From assembly GCA_036509255.1 (NCBI GenBank), contig DATCFY010000039.1, forward strand, positions 7,243 through 71,242: a stretch of DNA of 64,000 bases. The letters are read 5' to 3'. Below, one piece after another: positions 7,251 to 16,280 of this stretch. The stretch comes from RYN-230 sp036509255. Its GTDB lineage: Bacteria; Actinomycetota; Actinomycetes; Streptosporangiales; Streptosporangiaceae. Numbering within the stretch: position 1 is the stretch's first letter; each line of letters starts with the position of its first letter. The notes beneath the pieces were generated by a model. The model did no database searches, was not told the DNA's origin, and saw only the letters and a list, made by a program, of their open reading frames with translations. The translations under genes were made by a program, and so were the position numbers.

Positions 7251-8734
7251 CCGCGCCCGGCGGCCGCCGAGGGGACGGCGAGCCAGTCGGCCACGAGGTC
7301 TACCCCGTCGCCCTCGGTGACCCGGGCGGGGATCAGCTCGCCGACACCCACTCCGGTCACGCCGCGCACGGTCGTGGTCCCGTCCACCTCAGGCGCCTGG
7401 TGAGCCGCCCGGCCGAGGTAGGTCCCGTCGCCGAGGTCCTCCTCCAGGAGCACCTGGACGACCTCGCCCACGCGGTCTGCGGCCCGCTGGGCCATCAGCT
7501 CGTCGGCCAGGCCCGCCAGCTCATCGACCCGCCTGGCGATCTCGGCCGGATCGAGCTGGCCCGTCAGCGTGGCCGCCTCAGTGCCGTCCTCGTCGGAGTA
7601 GCCGAAGACGCCGATCGCGTCCAGGCGCGCCTCGGACAGGAAACGCTGCAGCTCGTCGACATCGGCGGGGGTCTCGCCCGGGAAGCCGACGATGAAGTTG
7701 GACCGGACGCCGGCTTCCGGGCAGGCCTGCCGGACCTGGCCGAGCAGCGCCCCGAACCGTTCGCGGTCGCCGAAGCGCCGCATCGCCCGGAGCACGGTCC
7801 CGCTGGCGTGCTGGAAGGACAGGTCGAAGTAAGGGGCCACGCCGGGGGTGGAGGTCATGACCTCGATTAGCGCGGGGCGCACCTCGGCGGGCTGCAGGTA
7901 GCTGATCCTGATCCGGTCGATGCCCGGCACCGCGGCGAGCGAGGGCAGCAGCTCGTCCAGCAGCCGGGGGTTGCCCAGGTCCTTCCCGTAGGACGTGGAG
8001 TTCTCGCTGACCAGCACCAGCTCGCGGACGCCGTGCCCGGCCAGCCATTCCGCCTCGGCAACCAGGTCTTCCGGGGGCCGGGACAGGAACGCGCCGCGGA
8101 ACGCCGGGATGGCGCAGAAGCTGCACCGCCGGTCGCATCCAGACGCGATCTTGAGCGGGGCCACCGGGCCGCCGGACAGGCGGCGCCGCAGCGTCCGCGG
8201 GCCGGACACCGGCGCCAGCCCGGGCGGGAGATCCCGGATGCCACCCGGGTGCGGAAGGACTGCGCCATGCCCTGGCGGCTGGCTGCCCGGGGCCGCCGCC
8301 CGGTCGGCGGGCGCGATCGGCAGCAGCCGGCGCCGGTCCCTCGGCTCGTGGGCCGGGCGCCGTTCCCCGGCCAGCACGGCATCCAGCCGGGCGCCGATGT
8401 CGCCGTAATCGTCGAAGCTGAGCACCTGGGCCTCGGGCAGCTCAGCGGCCAGGACGCTGCCGTAGCGCTCGGCCAGGCATCCGGCGGCCACGACCTTGGC
8501 GCCGCTCCCGGCGGCGTCCAGCAGCTCGCTGACGGACTCCTGCTTGGCGGCCTCGATGAACCCGCAGGTGTTCACCAGCACGACGCTGGCCTCATCGCTG
8601 CCCGACAGGGTCCACCCCGCGGCCTCCAGCCGGCCCGCGAGCTCCTCGGAATCCACCTCATTACGGGCACAGCCCAGCGTCACCAGGCTGACGGTGCGCT
8701 CCGGTGACTGGGAATTTCGCTGACTCGACGACAC
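7247..8734 (-). CDS. rimO: Ribosomal protein S12 methylthiotransferase RimO
   Basis: The 495-residue radical-SAM enzyme adds a methylthio group to the conserved Asp of ribosomal protein S12. Three domains are visible. The MTTase N-domain carries cluster cysteines (VSLVTLGCARNEVDSEE). The radical-SAM core has C-x3-C-x2-C in CDRRCSFCAIP near residue 202. A C-terminal TRAM domain covers about the last 65 residues. A Pro/Arg-rich linker of roughly 50 residues between the first two domains is usual in actinobacterial RimO. The start is a GTG; it is not strongly fixed by an RBS. Confidence 0.92.
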   Translation of the reverse strand: MSSSQRNSQSPERTVSLVTLGCARNEVDSEELAGRLEAAGWTLSGSDEASVVLVNTCGFIEAAKQESVSELLDAAGSGAKVVAAGCLAERYGSVLAAELPEAQVLSFDDYGDIGARLDAVLAGERRPAHEPRDRRRLLPIAPADRAAAPGSQPPGHGAVLPHPGGIRDLPPGLAPVSGPRTLRRRLSGGPVAPLKIASGCDRRCSFCAIPAFRGAFLSRPPEDLVAEAEWLAGHGVRELVLVSENSTSYGKDLGNPRLLDELLPSLAAVPGIDRIRISYLQPAEVRPALIEVMTSTPGVAPYFDLSFQHASGTVLRAMRRFGDRERFGALLGQVRQACPEAGVRSNFIVGFPGETPADVDELQRFLSEARLDAIGVFGYSDEDGTEAATLTGQLDPAEIARRVDELAGLADELMAQRAADRVGEVVQVLLEEDLGDGTYLGRAAHQAPEVDGTTTVRGVTGVGVGELIPARVTEGDGVDLVADWLAVPSAAAGRG

Positions 8735-8769
8735 ACCGGAAGACTACGGTAAGCGCCCTGGTGCTGCAG

Positions 8770-9522
8770 TTAACCGGTCACCGGCTGCCCGGGCCCCAGG
8801 CTCAGCGTGACGGGCTGGCCTGCGGCTCCGGGCGAGCCCAGCTTCTTGCCGTTGACGGTGAGCACGATTCCCCCGGGATTACCGATGGCCATCTTCACCG
8901 TCCGGGAGAAGGTCCAGGTCTTCGAGTTCCCCCCGACCACGTAGGCCTGGGAGAGGAACCGGCCGTCCGGTTTGGTGAACTCGACCCAGCAGTCCTGGAT
9001 CGCCGTGAGGCTGATCGTCACGTCCTGGCTCGCGGCGGGTGCGGCCGGCGTGGACGAGGGCGTCGCTGACACCGCAGCGGGCCGCGGGTGGTGGCGTGGC
9101 GCCAGCTGGCCGGAGCTGGCCTGGGTCCGCGCCGGGTGCGGCGTGGTGGAGTCCACCACGCGGTAGATCCCGTAGCCGGCGATGACCGCCAGGACCAGGA
9201 CCATGGCCAGGCTCCAGTTAGGGCGCCGCCGCTCCTTGATCTTGATCGGCGTGGCCGGCTCGAACACGTCGGCGGCCCTGATCGCCTGCGGCGCGCCGTG
9301 CATGGCGTCGTACTCCCGGATCAGCTCCTCGTCGTCGGCCCCCACGGCCCGGGCGACGCTGCGGATGTGACCCCGGGCGTAGAAATCCCCACCGCAGGCA
9401 GAGAAATCACCGTGTTCGATCCCCCGGATGATTGTCTCTCTGATGCAGGTTCTCTGGCTAACCTGCGTAATGGTGAGACCCGCCTGGCGGCGCGCATCTG
9501 CCAGGGCGTCACCAATGCTCAC
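8770..9522 (-). CDS. RodZ-like membrane protein with N-terminal helix-turn-helix and DUF4115
   Basis: The 250-residue protein has a RodZ-type HTH (SIGDALADARRQAGLTITQV) in residues 1-70. A single membrane helix lies near 104-122 (WSLAMVLVLAVIAGYGIYRV), followed by a Pro/Ala/Ser-rich spacer and an extracytoplasmic DUF4115 domain (VTISLTAIQDCWVEFT). This layout suggests a cell-shape or envelope role. It sits between ftsK and rimO, as in many actinobacteria. I chose the GTG at 9522, which has GGAGG 6 nt upstream, rather than the longer frame starting at 9621, which adds a stretch without family similarity. Confidence 0.85.
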   Translation of the reverse strand: MSIGDALADARRQAGLTITQVSQRTCIRETIIRGIEHGDFSACGGDFYARGHIRSVARAVGADDEELIREYDAMHGAPQAIRAADVFEPATPIKIKERRRPNWSLAMVLVLAVIAGYGIYRVVDSTTPHPARTQASSGQLAPRHHPRPAAVSATPSSTPAAPAASQDVTISLTAIQDCWVEFTKPDGRFLSQAYVVGGNSKTWTFSRTVKMAIGNPGGIVLTVNGKKLGSPGAAGQPVTLSLGPGQPVTG

Positions 9523-9665
9523 GCCACGCCTCCACTGCCATATCGCACTGCGCACCGCTCCGGGGTGCGGAAGCAGTAACCGGATGCGAGCAGCCCGCCG
9601 GAAATGGCGGGCCACTAACAAGTGTAGACATCCCCCTGGCCACGGCGTGAAAGCGGTGGCCTAGA

Positions 9666-12554
9666 TCAGTCTTGCCCGCCCCGCAGCGAATCAATCACGC
9701 CGTCTAGATCATCTGGCCGCACCAGGACATCCCTGGCCTTGGAACCTTCACTCGGCCCGACAATATTGCGGCTCTCCAGCAGGTCCATCAGGCGGCCTGC
9801 CTTGGCGAATCCCACGCGCAGTTTGCGCTGCAGCATGGAGGTGGATCCGAACTGGGTCCGGATGACCAGCTCCGCGGCCTGCATCAGCAGCTCCAGGTCG
9901 TCGCCGATGTCGGCGTCGATCTCCCGCTGCTTGCCCTCGGGCGCGGCGACGTCCTCGCGGTAGCTGGGCTGCGCCTGCTGGGTGCAGTGGCTGACCACCT
10001 CACGGATTTCCTTCTCCGTGACGAAGGCGTTCTGCAGGCGGAGCGGCTTGCTCGCCCCCATCGGCAGGAACAGGCAGTCACCCTGCCCGACCAGTTTCTC
10101 CGCGCCTGGCTGGTCCAGGATAACCCGGCTGTCAGTCAGGCTGGAGGTGGCGAACGCCAGCCGTGACGGCACGTTCGCCTTGATGAGCCCGGTCACCACG
10201 TCGACGCTGGGCCGCTGGGTCGCCAGCACGAGGTGGATCCCTGCGGCCCGGGCCAGCTGGGTGATCCGCACCACCGAGTCCTCGACGTCGCGTGGCGCGA
10301 CCATCATCAGGTCGGCGAGCTCGTCCACGATGACCAGCAGGTACGGGTAGGGGGTCAGCACCCGCTCGCTGCCCGCCGGCGGGGCCAGCTTGCCCGCCCG
10401 CACCGCCTTGTTGAAATCGTCGATATGCCGGAACCCGAAGGCCGCCAGATCGTCATAACGACGGTCCATTTCACCCACCACCCACTGCAGCGCCTCGGCC
10501 GCCTTCTTCGGGTTCGTGATGATAGGCGTGATCAAATGCGGTATTCCCTGGTAAATGGCCAGCTCGACCCGTTTCGGGTCGACCAGGATCATCCGGACGT
10601 CGTCGACGGTCGCCCGAAGCAAAATTGAGGTAATGAGACCGTTAATACATGTTGACTTCCCGGCGCCCGTCGCCCCGGCGATCAGCATGTGCGGCATCTT
10701 GGCCAGGTTCGCCACCACGGTCCGGCCCTCGACGTCCTTGCCCAGGCCCACCACCATCGGATGGTGATCATTCACCGCCACCGGGGAGCGCAGCACATCC
10801 CCCAGGCTGACGATCTCCTTGTCCGCGTTGGGGATCTCCACCCCGATCGCGGACTTGCCCGGGATCGGGGAGATGATCCGCACATCCGCGCTCTTCACCG
10901 CGTAGGCGATGTTCCTGGTCAGCGCGGTGACCCGCTCGACCTTCACCGCCGGGCCCAGCTCGATCTCATACCGGGTCACCGTCGGGCCGCGCTTGAACCC
11001 GGTCACCCGGGCATCCACCTCGAACTGGTCCAGCACCTCGGTCAGCGCCCGGACCACCACGTCGTTGGCCCGCGTCCGCTCCTTCGGCGCACTGCCCGGC
11101 TTCAGCAGCGCCAGCGGCGGCAGGTCATAGCCCGACTCCGCCGACCCGGTCAGGATCAGCTGCTCACCCCGGGGCCGCCCGGCGGCGGGGTCCGGCCGGG
11201 CGCCGCTCTCGGCGGCCGCCGCGGACTCATGAGCCGCCGTCTCCGGCGCCGGCGGGGTGGCCGCCCCAGCCGCCCCGGGCGCACCGAAGCCCAGGGCCTC
11301 GAGCAGGGACTCGTCGGGGTCCTCGGCGGGCAGCCCGGCCGCGTCCGCATCCGCGGGCTGGGGAACCGCGGCGCCGCGGCGCAGGCGCGCCGCCTTGGCT
11401 GCGGGGCCCTCGCCGAGGATGGGCGTGTCGTAGGGCCGGTGGTGATCGCCTGCCTCGATGGCCGGGGGCCGCTTCCGGCTGCCCCGGGGCAGCCGGCCGG
11501 GGGTCGCGGTGCCCTCGATCTCCCCGGCGGGATCGTCCTCCAGGTCTTCCAGGTCGAGGTCGTCCGACCGCTGGGCGAAGCCTCGCAGTTCGGCCAGCCG
11601 GTCGGGCACCCGGTGCACCGGCGTCCCGGTGATCACCAGCAGCCCGAAGCCGCTGACCAGGGCCAGCAGTGGCGCGGCGATCCACGGCGTCAGGGCGGCC
11701 ACCAGCGGGGCCGAGACGAAGAAGCCGATCAAGCCGGCGCCGGAGCGCATGGCGCTCTCCCCGGCGGATGGCTGTGGCGTGCCCGCCGCGATGTGCACCA
11801 GGCCGAGGCCGCCCAGCAGCAGGCAGGTCCAGCCGATCACCATCCGCCCGGTCTGCGCGTTGCGGTCGGGATGGCGCAGGAACCGCCAGGCGAGCAGGCC
11901 GAGCAGGAGGGGCACGGTCCAGGCGGCCGAGCCGAACGCGCCGAGGAACACGTCGGCGAGCATCCGGCCGGCGAAGTTGTGCATGTGGAACCAGGTGGTG
12001 GCGGCGACGACGAAGGCTGCCGCCAGGAAGGCCAGGCCGACGCCGTCCCGCTGGTGCATCGGATCCAGGTCCCGGGCGCTGTTCCCGAACCTGCGGGCGC
12101 CGAACCCGACCGCGTGCGCGGCCACCATCCACAGTCCAGCCACCAGCCGGACCAGCCAGCCGGCCAGGATCAGGATCGGGTCGGCCGTCCGCTGCGATGA
12201 CCGCGTGGCGCCTCCGCGGGGGCGGCCCTGGGTGGCTGGCCGCTTCCGGGACTGCCCTGACCGGGTCCGGCCTGACCGGGTCTGGCCAGGGCGTTTCTGG
12301 CCGGAGCGGCTTTGCCCGGAGCGGTTCTGCCCGGAGCGAGAGGTTCCGTTCCTGCTCTGGCGCTGGCGCGGGGCCGCGGGCATCGCGTTCTTGCTGGTGG
12401 CCGCCCGCCCGCCGGCCGACCCCCCGGTACCTCCGGATGTGCGCCCCTGGCCGGCTGCCGGGCGCGCCTGCCCGGCTGGCCCGGATGCGCGGCCCTGCCC
12501 ACCCGGTGCGTCCGGCCTTGGGCGGGGGGTGCCCTTAGCGACACGAGTAGCCAT
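9666..12554 (-). CDS. ftsK: DNA translocase FtsK/SpoIIIE
   Basis: This septal DNA pump is about 962 residues long. Layout: a basic, low-complexity N-terminus (residues 1-120) with repeated R-S-G-Q units; four or so membrane helices (about 125-320) that anchor it at the septum; a Pro/Ala-rich linker; then the RecA-like motor. Walker A GATGAGKST is near residue 625 and Walker B MILVDPKRVEL follows. The C-terminal winged-helix gamma domain (last 70 residues, ending in DLDGVIDSLRGGQD) reads the orienting sequences in the chromosome. I placed the start at ATG 12554 (MATRV...). The frame is open upstream to 12755, but that part looks non-coding. Confidence 0.93.
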   Translation of the reverse strand: MATRVAKGTPRPRPDAPGGQGRASGPAGQARPAAGQGRTSGGTGGSAGGRAATSKNAMPAAPRQRQSRNGTSRSGQNRSGQSRSGQKRPGQTRSGRTRSGQSRKRPATQGRPRGGATRSSQRTADPILILAGWLVRLVAGLWMVAAHAVGFGARRFGNSARDLDPMHQRDGVGLAFLAAAFVVAATTWFHMHNFAGRMLADVFLGAFGSAAWTVPLLLGLLAWRFLRHPDRNAQTGRMVIGWTCLLLGGLGLVHIAAGTPQPSAGESAMRSGAGLIGFFVSAPLVAALTPWIAAPLLALVSGFGLLVITGTPVHRVPDRLAELRGFAQRSDDLDLEDLEDDPAGEIEGTATPGRLPRGSRKRPPAIEAGDHHRPYDTPILGEGPAAKAARLRRGAAVPQPADADAAGLPAEDPDESLLEALGFGAPGAAGAATPPAPETAAHESAAAAESGARPDPAAGRPRGEQLILTGSAESGYDLPPLALLKPGSAPKERTRANDVVVRALTEVLDQFEVDARVTGFKRGPTVTRYEIELGPAVKVERVTALTRNIAYAVKSADVRIISPIPGKSAIGVEIPNADKEIVSLGDVLRSPVAVNDHHPMVVGLGKDVEGRTVVANLAKMPHMLIAGATGAGKSTCINGLITSILLRATVDDVRMILVDPKRVELAIYQGIPHLITPIITNPKKAAEALQWVVGEMDRRYDDLAAFGFRHIDDFNKAVRAGKLAPPAGSERVLTPYPYLLVIVDELADLMMVAPRDVEDSVVRITQLARAAGIHLVLATQRPSVDVVTGLIKANVPSRLAFATSSLTDSRVILDQPGAEKLVGQGDCLFLPMGASKPLRLQNAFVTEKEIREVVSHCTQQAQPSYREDVAAPEGKQREIDADIGDDLELLMQAAELVIRTQFGSTSMLQRKLRVGFAKAGRLMDLLESRNIVGPSEGSKARDVLVRPDDLDGVIDSLRGGQD

Positions 12555-12904
12555 GATGCCCAAAGTACCCACGATCCGCGCGGTGCAGCCGGAAGCATGC
12601 GGGCGTGTCGCAATGATGTTCGGGCCGGGTGAACGGCGGTTATCGCTGGTCTGGCGGGTCTGCGAATACTCGGCGCTGCCCGTTGGCAGGTGCGTTCTGG
12701 GAGGCCACCCTGGAGAGAATCTCGCCAGAGGGACGATCATGAACGGAGTACGCATGACCAGCCTGCACGACGCGACCGGACCGGGTTGGCCAGCGGGGGA
12801 CGCCGGCCTCTGCAGGGCGGCTACGCGGATCTCGATGGCCTCGAGTCGGCCGTGGTGGCCGGAAAACGCGCGACGGCGAGGGACACCTGCGGGAAGGATC
12901 GGAC
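12555..12904. other. Divergent gap between ftsK and the HD oxygenase, possible decayed small gene
   Basis: The 350 bp must hold both promoters. From about 12739, two overlapping frames look weakly coding. One begins MNGVRMTSLHD and fades near 12810. The other continues as GYADLDGLESAVVAGKRATA and stops at 12908, overlapping the next ATG as ATGA. A frameshifted remnant of a short gene coupled to the HD gene is possible. I cannot name it. Confidence 0.3.
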
Positions 12905-13480
12905 ATGACAGCAGCCGACCCGGTGCGGGTCATCGCGGACCTGTTCACCGCCGAGGGCGCTAGCGAATATCTCGGCGAGCCAGTGACCCAGGCCCAGCAC
13001 ATGCTCCAGGCTGCCGCCCTGGCCGGGGCGGCTGGCGCCGCACCGGAACTGGTCGCGGCGGCCCTGCTGCACGACGTGGGTCACTTCACCGGGACGGTCA
13101 GCGGCCACCAGCCGATGGCCGGCACCGGCAACCGGCACGGCGATCAGGGTGCCGAATGGCTGGCCTGCTGGTTCGGGCCCGGGGTGACTGAGCCGGTCCG
13201 GCTGCACGTCGCGGCCAAGCGGTACCTGTGCGCGGTGGAACCCGGGTACTTCGGCGGGCTGTCCGCGGCCTCGGTGCACACGCTGCGCGTCCAGGGTGGC
13301 CCGATGACCCCGGCGGAGAGCGCGGAGTTCGAGGCCAGCCCGTGGTGCCAGGCCGCGCTGCGGCTGCGCCGCTGGGACGACGCGGCAAAGGACCCCGGCG
13401 CGGTGGTGCCCGCATTCGGGTACTACCAGCGGCTGCTCCGCCAGCTCGTGCGGCAGAACGAGGCCGGCGCCACCCGGTAG
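12905..13480 (+). CDS. HD-domain protein resembling PhnZ/TmpB-type mixed-valent diiron oxygenases
   Basis: The 191-residue HD-domain protein has its metal-ligand candidates at H32, H56-D57, H78, H101 and an Asp in the WDDAAKDPG segment near 157. As I recall, PhnZ uses H34, H58-D59, H80, H104 and D161, with a lid formed by Y24 and E27. Here Y22 and E25 precede H32 with exactly the same spacing. The segment H-V-A-A-K-R-Y-L keeps the Lys used by PhnZ to hold the phosphonate. The family (COG4341-like) includes oxygenases that split C-P bonds and many members of unknown substrate. No phosphonate uptake gene lies nearby, so the substrate is open. RBS GGAAGG is 7 nt upstream of the ATG. Confidence 0.75.
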   Translation: MTAADPVRVIADLFTAEGASEYLGEPVTQAQHMLQAAALAGAAGAAPELVAAALLHDVGHFTGTVSGHQPMAGTGNRHGDQGAEWLACWFGPGVTEPVRLHVAAKRYLCAVEPGYFGGLSAASVHTLRVQGGPMTPAESAEFEASPWCQAALRLRRWDDAAKDPGAVVPAFGYYQRLLRQLVRQNEAGATR

Positions 13481-13497
13481 GCCCCGCTAGCCGGCCT

Positions 13498-13530
13498 CCC
13501 CGGGCCAGCCCGGCCCGGGCCGGCCCGGGG
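13498..13530. terminator. Hairpin between convergent HD gene and rnj
   Basis: CCCCGGGCC (13498-13506) pairs with GGCCCGGGG (13522-13530), and the 15-nt loop is itself self-complementary. It fills most of the 56-bp gap between two convergent stops. There is no T-run, so its strength is uncertain. Confidence 0.5.
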
Positions 13531-13536
13531 CCTATG

Positions 13537-15231
13537 TCAGACCTCGATGACCACCGGGATGATCATGGGCCGGCGGCGGTAGTGGTCGCTCACCCAGCGC
13601 CCGACCGTGCGCCGTACCAGCTGGCCCAGCTGATGGGCGTCGTTGATCCCGTCCGCCGCCGCGCGCGCCAGCGCCTCCTCGATCTTGGGACGGATCTCGC
13701 CGAGGGCAGAGTCGTCGATGCCTGACCCGCGAGCGTGGATCTCCGGGCCGGCCACCAGCTTCCCGCTGCTCGAGTCGACCACGATGATCACGGAGACGAA
13801 CCCTTCCTCGCCCAGGATCCGGCGGTCCTTCAGCGAGGTCTCGGTCACCTCGCCGACGGACAGGCCGTCCACGTAGACGTAGCCGCACGGGACCTTGCCC
13901 ACCACCGTGGCCTGGCCTTTGGCCAGGTCGACCACCACACCGTCCTCGGCGATCACGATGTTGCGGGGCGGGATCCCGGTCAGCTCGGCCAGGTGCGCGT
14001 GCGCCCGCAGATGCCGCCACTCCCCGTGCACCGGCATGAAGTTCCGGGGCTTGACCAGGTTCAGCACGTAGAGCAGCTCGCCCGCGGGCGCATGGCCGGA
14101 TACGTGGACTAGCGCGTTGCCCTTATGCACAACCTTGGCGCCCCACCGCGTCAGCTCGTTGATCACCCGGTACACGGCGGACTCGTTGCCGGGGATGAGC
14201 GAGGAGGCCAGGATGACCGTGTCGCCCTCGTTGATCCGGATCGGGTGGTCCCGGGCGGCCATCCGGGACAGCGCCGACATCGGCTCGCCCTGCGACCCGG
14301 TGCAGATCAGCACGACCTCACCGGGCTTCATGCCCTCGGCTTCGCGCGGGTCCACCAGCAGGCCACCGCGGACCGACGGGACCCGGAGGTAGCCGAGATC
14401 ACGGGCCACCCCCATGTTGCGCACCATGGACCGGCCGACGAGCGCCACCTTGCGGCCGTGCGCGGCCGCCGCGTCGAGCACCTGCTGCACCCGGTGCACG
14501 TGGCTGGCGAAGCAGGCCACGATGATCCGCTGCTTGGTCTCCGCGAACATCTCGTTCAGCACGGGCGCGATGGCCCGCTCGCTGGTCACGATGCCCGGGA
14601 CCTCGGCGTTGGTGGAGTCCGACATCAGCAGGTCGACGCCCTCGGACCCACGCCGGGCGAAGCCGCCCAGGTCGGTCAGCCGGCCGTCCAGCGGGAGCTG
14701 GTCCATCTTGAAGTCGCCGGTATGCAGCACCACGCCGGCCGGGGTGGTGATGGCCACCGCGAGCGCATCCGGGATGGAGTGGTTGACGGCGAAGAACTCG
14801 AGGTCGAACGGGCCGAACGACTGGCGCCCGCCCTCCGCGACCTGCACCGTGGCCGGCGTGATCCGGTGCTCGGTGAGCTTGCTGCGGATCAGGCCGAGGG
14901 TCAGCCGGGAGCCGAGCAGCGGGATGTTGTCCCGCTGCCGCAGCAGGTAGGGCACCGCGCCGATGTGATCCTCGTGCGCGTGGGTGAGGACCATCGCCTC
15001 GATCTGGTCCAGCCGTCCCTCCAGCGAGGAGAAGTCAGGCAGGATCAGGTCCACGCCAGGCTGGTCCGGCTCGGGGAACAGCACCCCGCAGTCCACGATC
15101 AGCAGACGGCCGTCGTATTCGAGCACGGTCATGTTCCGGCCGATTTCGCCCAGGCCGCCCAGGCCCACGATGCGCAGCGTGCCGGAAGGGAGCGCCGGCG
15201 GTGAGCCGAGCTCCGGATGGGGGTGACTCAC
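13537..15231 (-). CDS. rnj: Ribonuclease J
   Basis: This metallo-beta-lactamase/beta-CASP nuclease of 564 residues processes and degrades RNA with both 5' exo- and endonuclease activity. The zinc motif HAHEDHIG is near residue 82, and the protein continues through the beta-CASP insert (LLMSDSTNAEVPG, CFASHVHRVQQ) to the RNase J C-terminal dimerisation domain. Its GTG start overlaps the dapA stop (GTGA, 15228-15231), so the two are translated together. The dapA-rnj order is common in actinobacteria. Confidence 0.94.
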   Translation of the reverse strand: MSHPHPELGSPPALPSGTLRIVGLGGLGEIGRNMTVLEYDGRLLIVDCGVLFPEPDQPGVDLILPDFSSLEGRLDQIEAMVLTHAHEDHIGAVPYLLRQRDNIPLLGSRLTLGLIRSKLTEHRITPATVQVAEGGRQSFGPFDLEFFAVNHSIPDALAVAITTPAGVVLHTGDFKMDQLPLDGRLTDLGGFARRGSEGVDLLMSDSTNAEVPGIVTSERAIAPVLNEMFAETKQRIIVACFASHVHRVQQVLDAAAAHGRKVALVGRSMVRNMGVARDLGYLRVPSVRGGLLVDPREAEGMKPGEVVLICTGSQGEPMSALSRMAARDHPIRINEGDTVILASSLIPGNESAVYRVINELTRWGAKVVHKGNALVHVSGHAPAGELLYVLNLVKPRNFMPVHGEWRHLRAHAHLAELTGIPPRNIVIAEDGVVVDLAKGQATVVGKVPCGYVYVDGLSVGEVTETSLKDRRILGEEGFVSVIIVVDSSSGKLVAGPEIHARGSGIDDSALGEIRPKIEEALARAAADGINDAHQLGQLVRRTVGRWVSDHYRRRPMIIPVVIEV

Positions 15232-16142
15232 TTGATCTTCACGCCTCCAGCGACCATGTCGGCCCGCAGTTGTTCGATTTGTGTCGGCGTCGCATCAACC
15301 AGCGGGCCGCGGACCGGCCCGCCGGGCAGCCCCAGCAGGCCGAGTGCCGCCTTGGTCGTGATAACGCCCTGAGTGCGGGTCATGATGCCGGTGTAGAGCG
15401 GCAGCAGGTCGTAGTGGATCCGCCGGGCCTCCCCGACGTCTCCCGCCTGGTAGGCCTCGATCATCTCGTGCAGCCGGTCACCCGCTACATGGCCCACCAC
15501 GCTCACGAAGCCGACCGCCCCGACCGAGAGCCAGGGCAGGTTCATCATGTCGTCCCCGCAGTAGAAGACCAGGTCGGTCGCCTGCATCACCAGGGAACCC
15601 GCGCCCAGATCGCCCTTGGCGTCCTTGACGGCCACGATGCGCGGGTGCTCGGCCAGCTGGAGCAGCGTCTCGGTGGCGATGGCGGTCGCCGTCCGGCCCG
15701 GTATGTCGTACAGCAGGACCGGCAGGCTGGTGGCGTCGGCGGCCTTGGTGAAGTGGGCCACGAGCCCGCTCTGCGGCGGCTTGTTGTAGTACGGCGTGAC
15801 CAGGAGGAGGCCCGACGCCCCGGCGCGCTCGGCCTGACGGGCGAGCTCGCACGTGTGGGCGGTGTCGTTGGTGCCGACCCCGGCCACGATGGCGGCCCGG
15901 TCGCCGACCGCCCCGATCACGGCGCGGAGCAGCCGTTCCTTCTCTGCGTCTGTCGTGGTCGGCGACTCGCCGGTGGTCCCGCTGATCACCAGGCCGTCGT
16001 TGCGCATCTCGTCGACCAAGTAGGTGGCGAGGCGGCCGGCGCCGTCGTAGTCGACGCCTCCATCAGCGGCCATCGGTGTGATCATCGCGGTCAGCATCCG
16101 GCCGAACGGGGCGTCCGCAGCGGCGGGCTGGGTTGCTGTCAT
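15228..16142 (-). CDS. dapA: 4-hydroxy-tetrahydrodipicolinate synthase
   Basis: This class I aldolase of 304 residues condenses pyruvate with aspartate semialdehyde, the first committed step to lysine and meso-diaminopimelate. The family marks are GTTGESPT, the tyrosine motif VTPYYNKPPQSGL, and the Schiff-base lysine in IVAVKDAKGDL. It is the first gene of the dapA-rnj unit. The upstream member of the strand, a DUF6220 gene, is separated by a strong inverted repeat, so dapA probably has its own promoter. Confidence 0.94.
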   Translation of the reverse strand: MTATQPAAADAPFGRMLTAMITPMAADGGVDYDGAGRLATYLVDEMRNDGLVISGTTGESPTTTDAEKERLLRAVIGAVGDRAAIVAGVGTNDTAHTCELARQAERAGASGLLLVTPYYNKPPQSGLVAHFTKAADATSLPVLLYDIPGRTATAIATETLLQLAEHPRIVAVKDAKGDLGAGSLVMQATDLVFYCGDDMMNLPWLSVGAVGFVSVVGHVAGDRLHEMIEAYQAGDVGEARRIHYDLLPLYTGIMTRTQGVITTKAALGLLGLPGGPVRGPLVDATPTQIEQLRADMVAGGVKIK

Positions 16143-16205
16143 GAACTGAACGCTACCGGGCCTTGGCGCGATGGGGCCACCATGCCCCGCCTTCGGCCAA
16201 GGTGA

Positions 16206-16250
16206 AGACGCGGTGACGTGAGCTCGGGGGTACCCACGTCAACCGCGTCT
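16206..16250. terminator. Strong inverted repeat upstream of dapA
   Basis: AGACGCGGTGACGTG (16206-16220) pairs with 16235-16250 with a single bulged base; the loop is 14 nt. It lies 31 bp beyond the DUF6220 stop and 64 bp before the dapA start. It may end DUF6220 transcription or act as an operator for dapA. Confidence 0.5.
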
Positions 16251-16280
16251 ATCTAGGTATCGGCCTAGGTGGCCCGCGCG

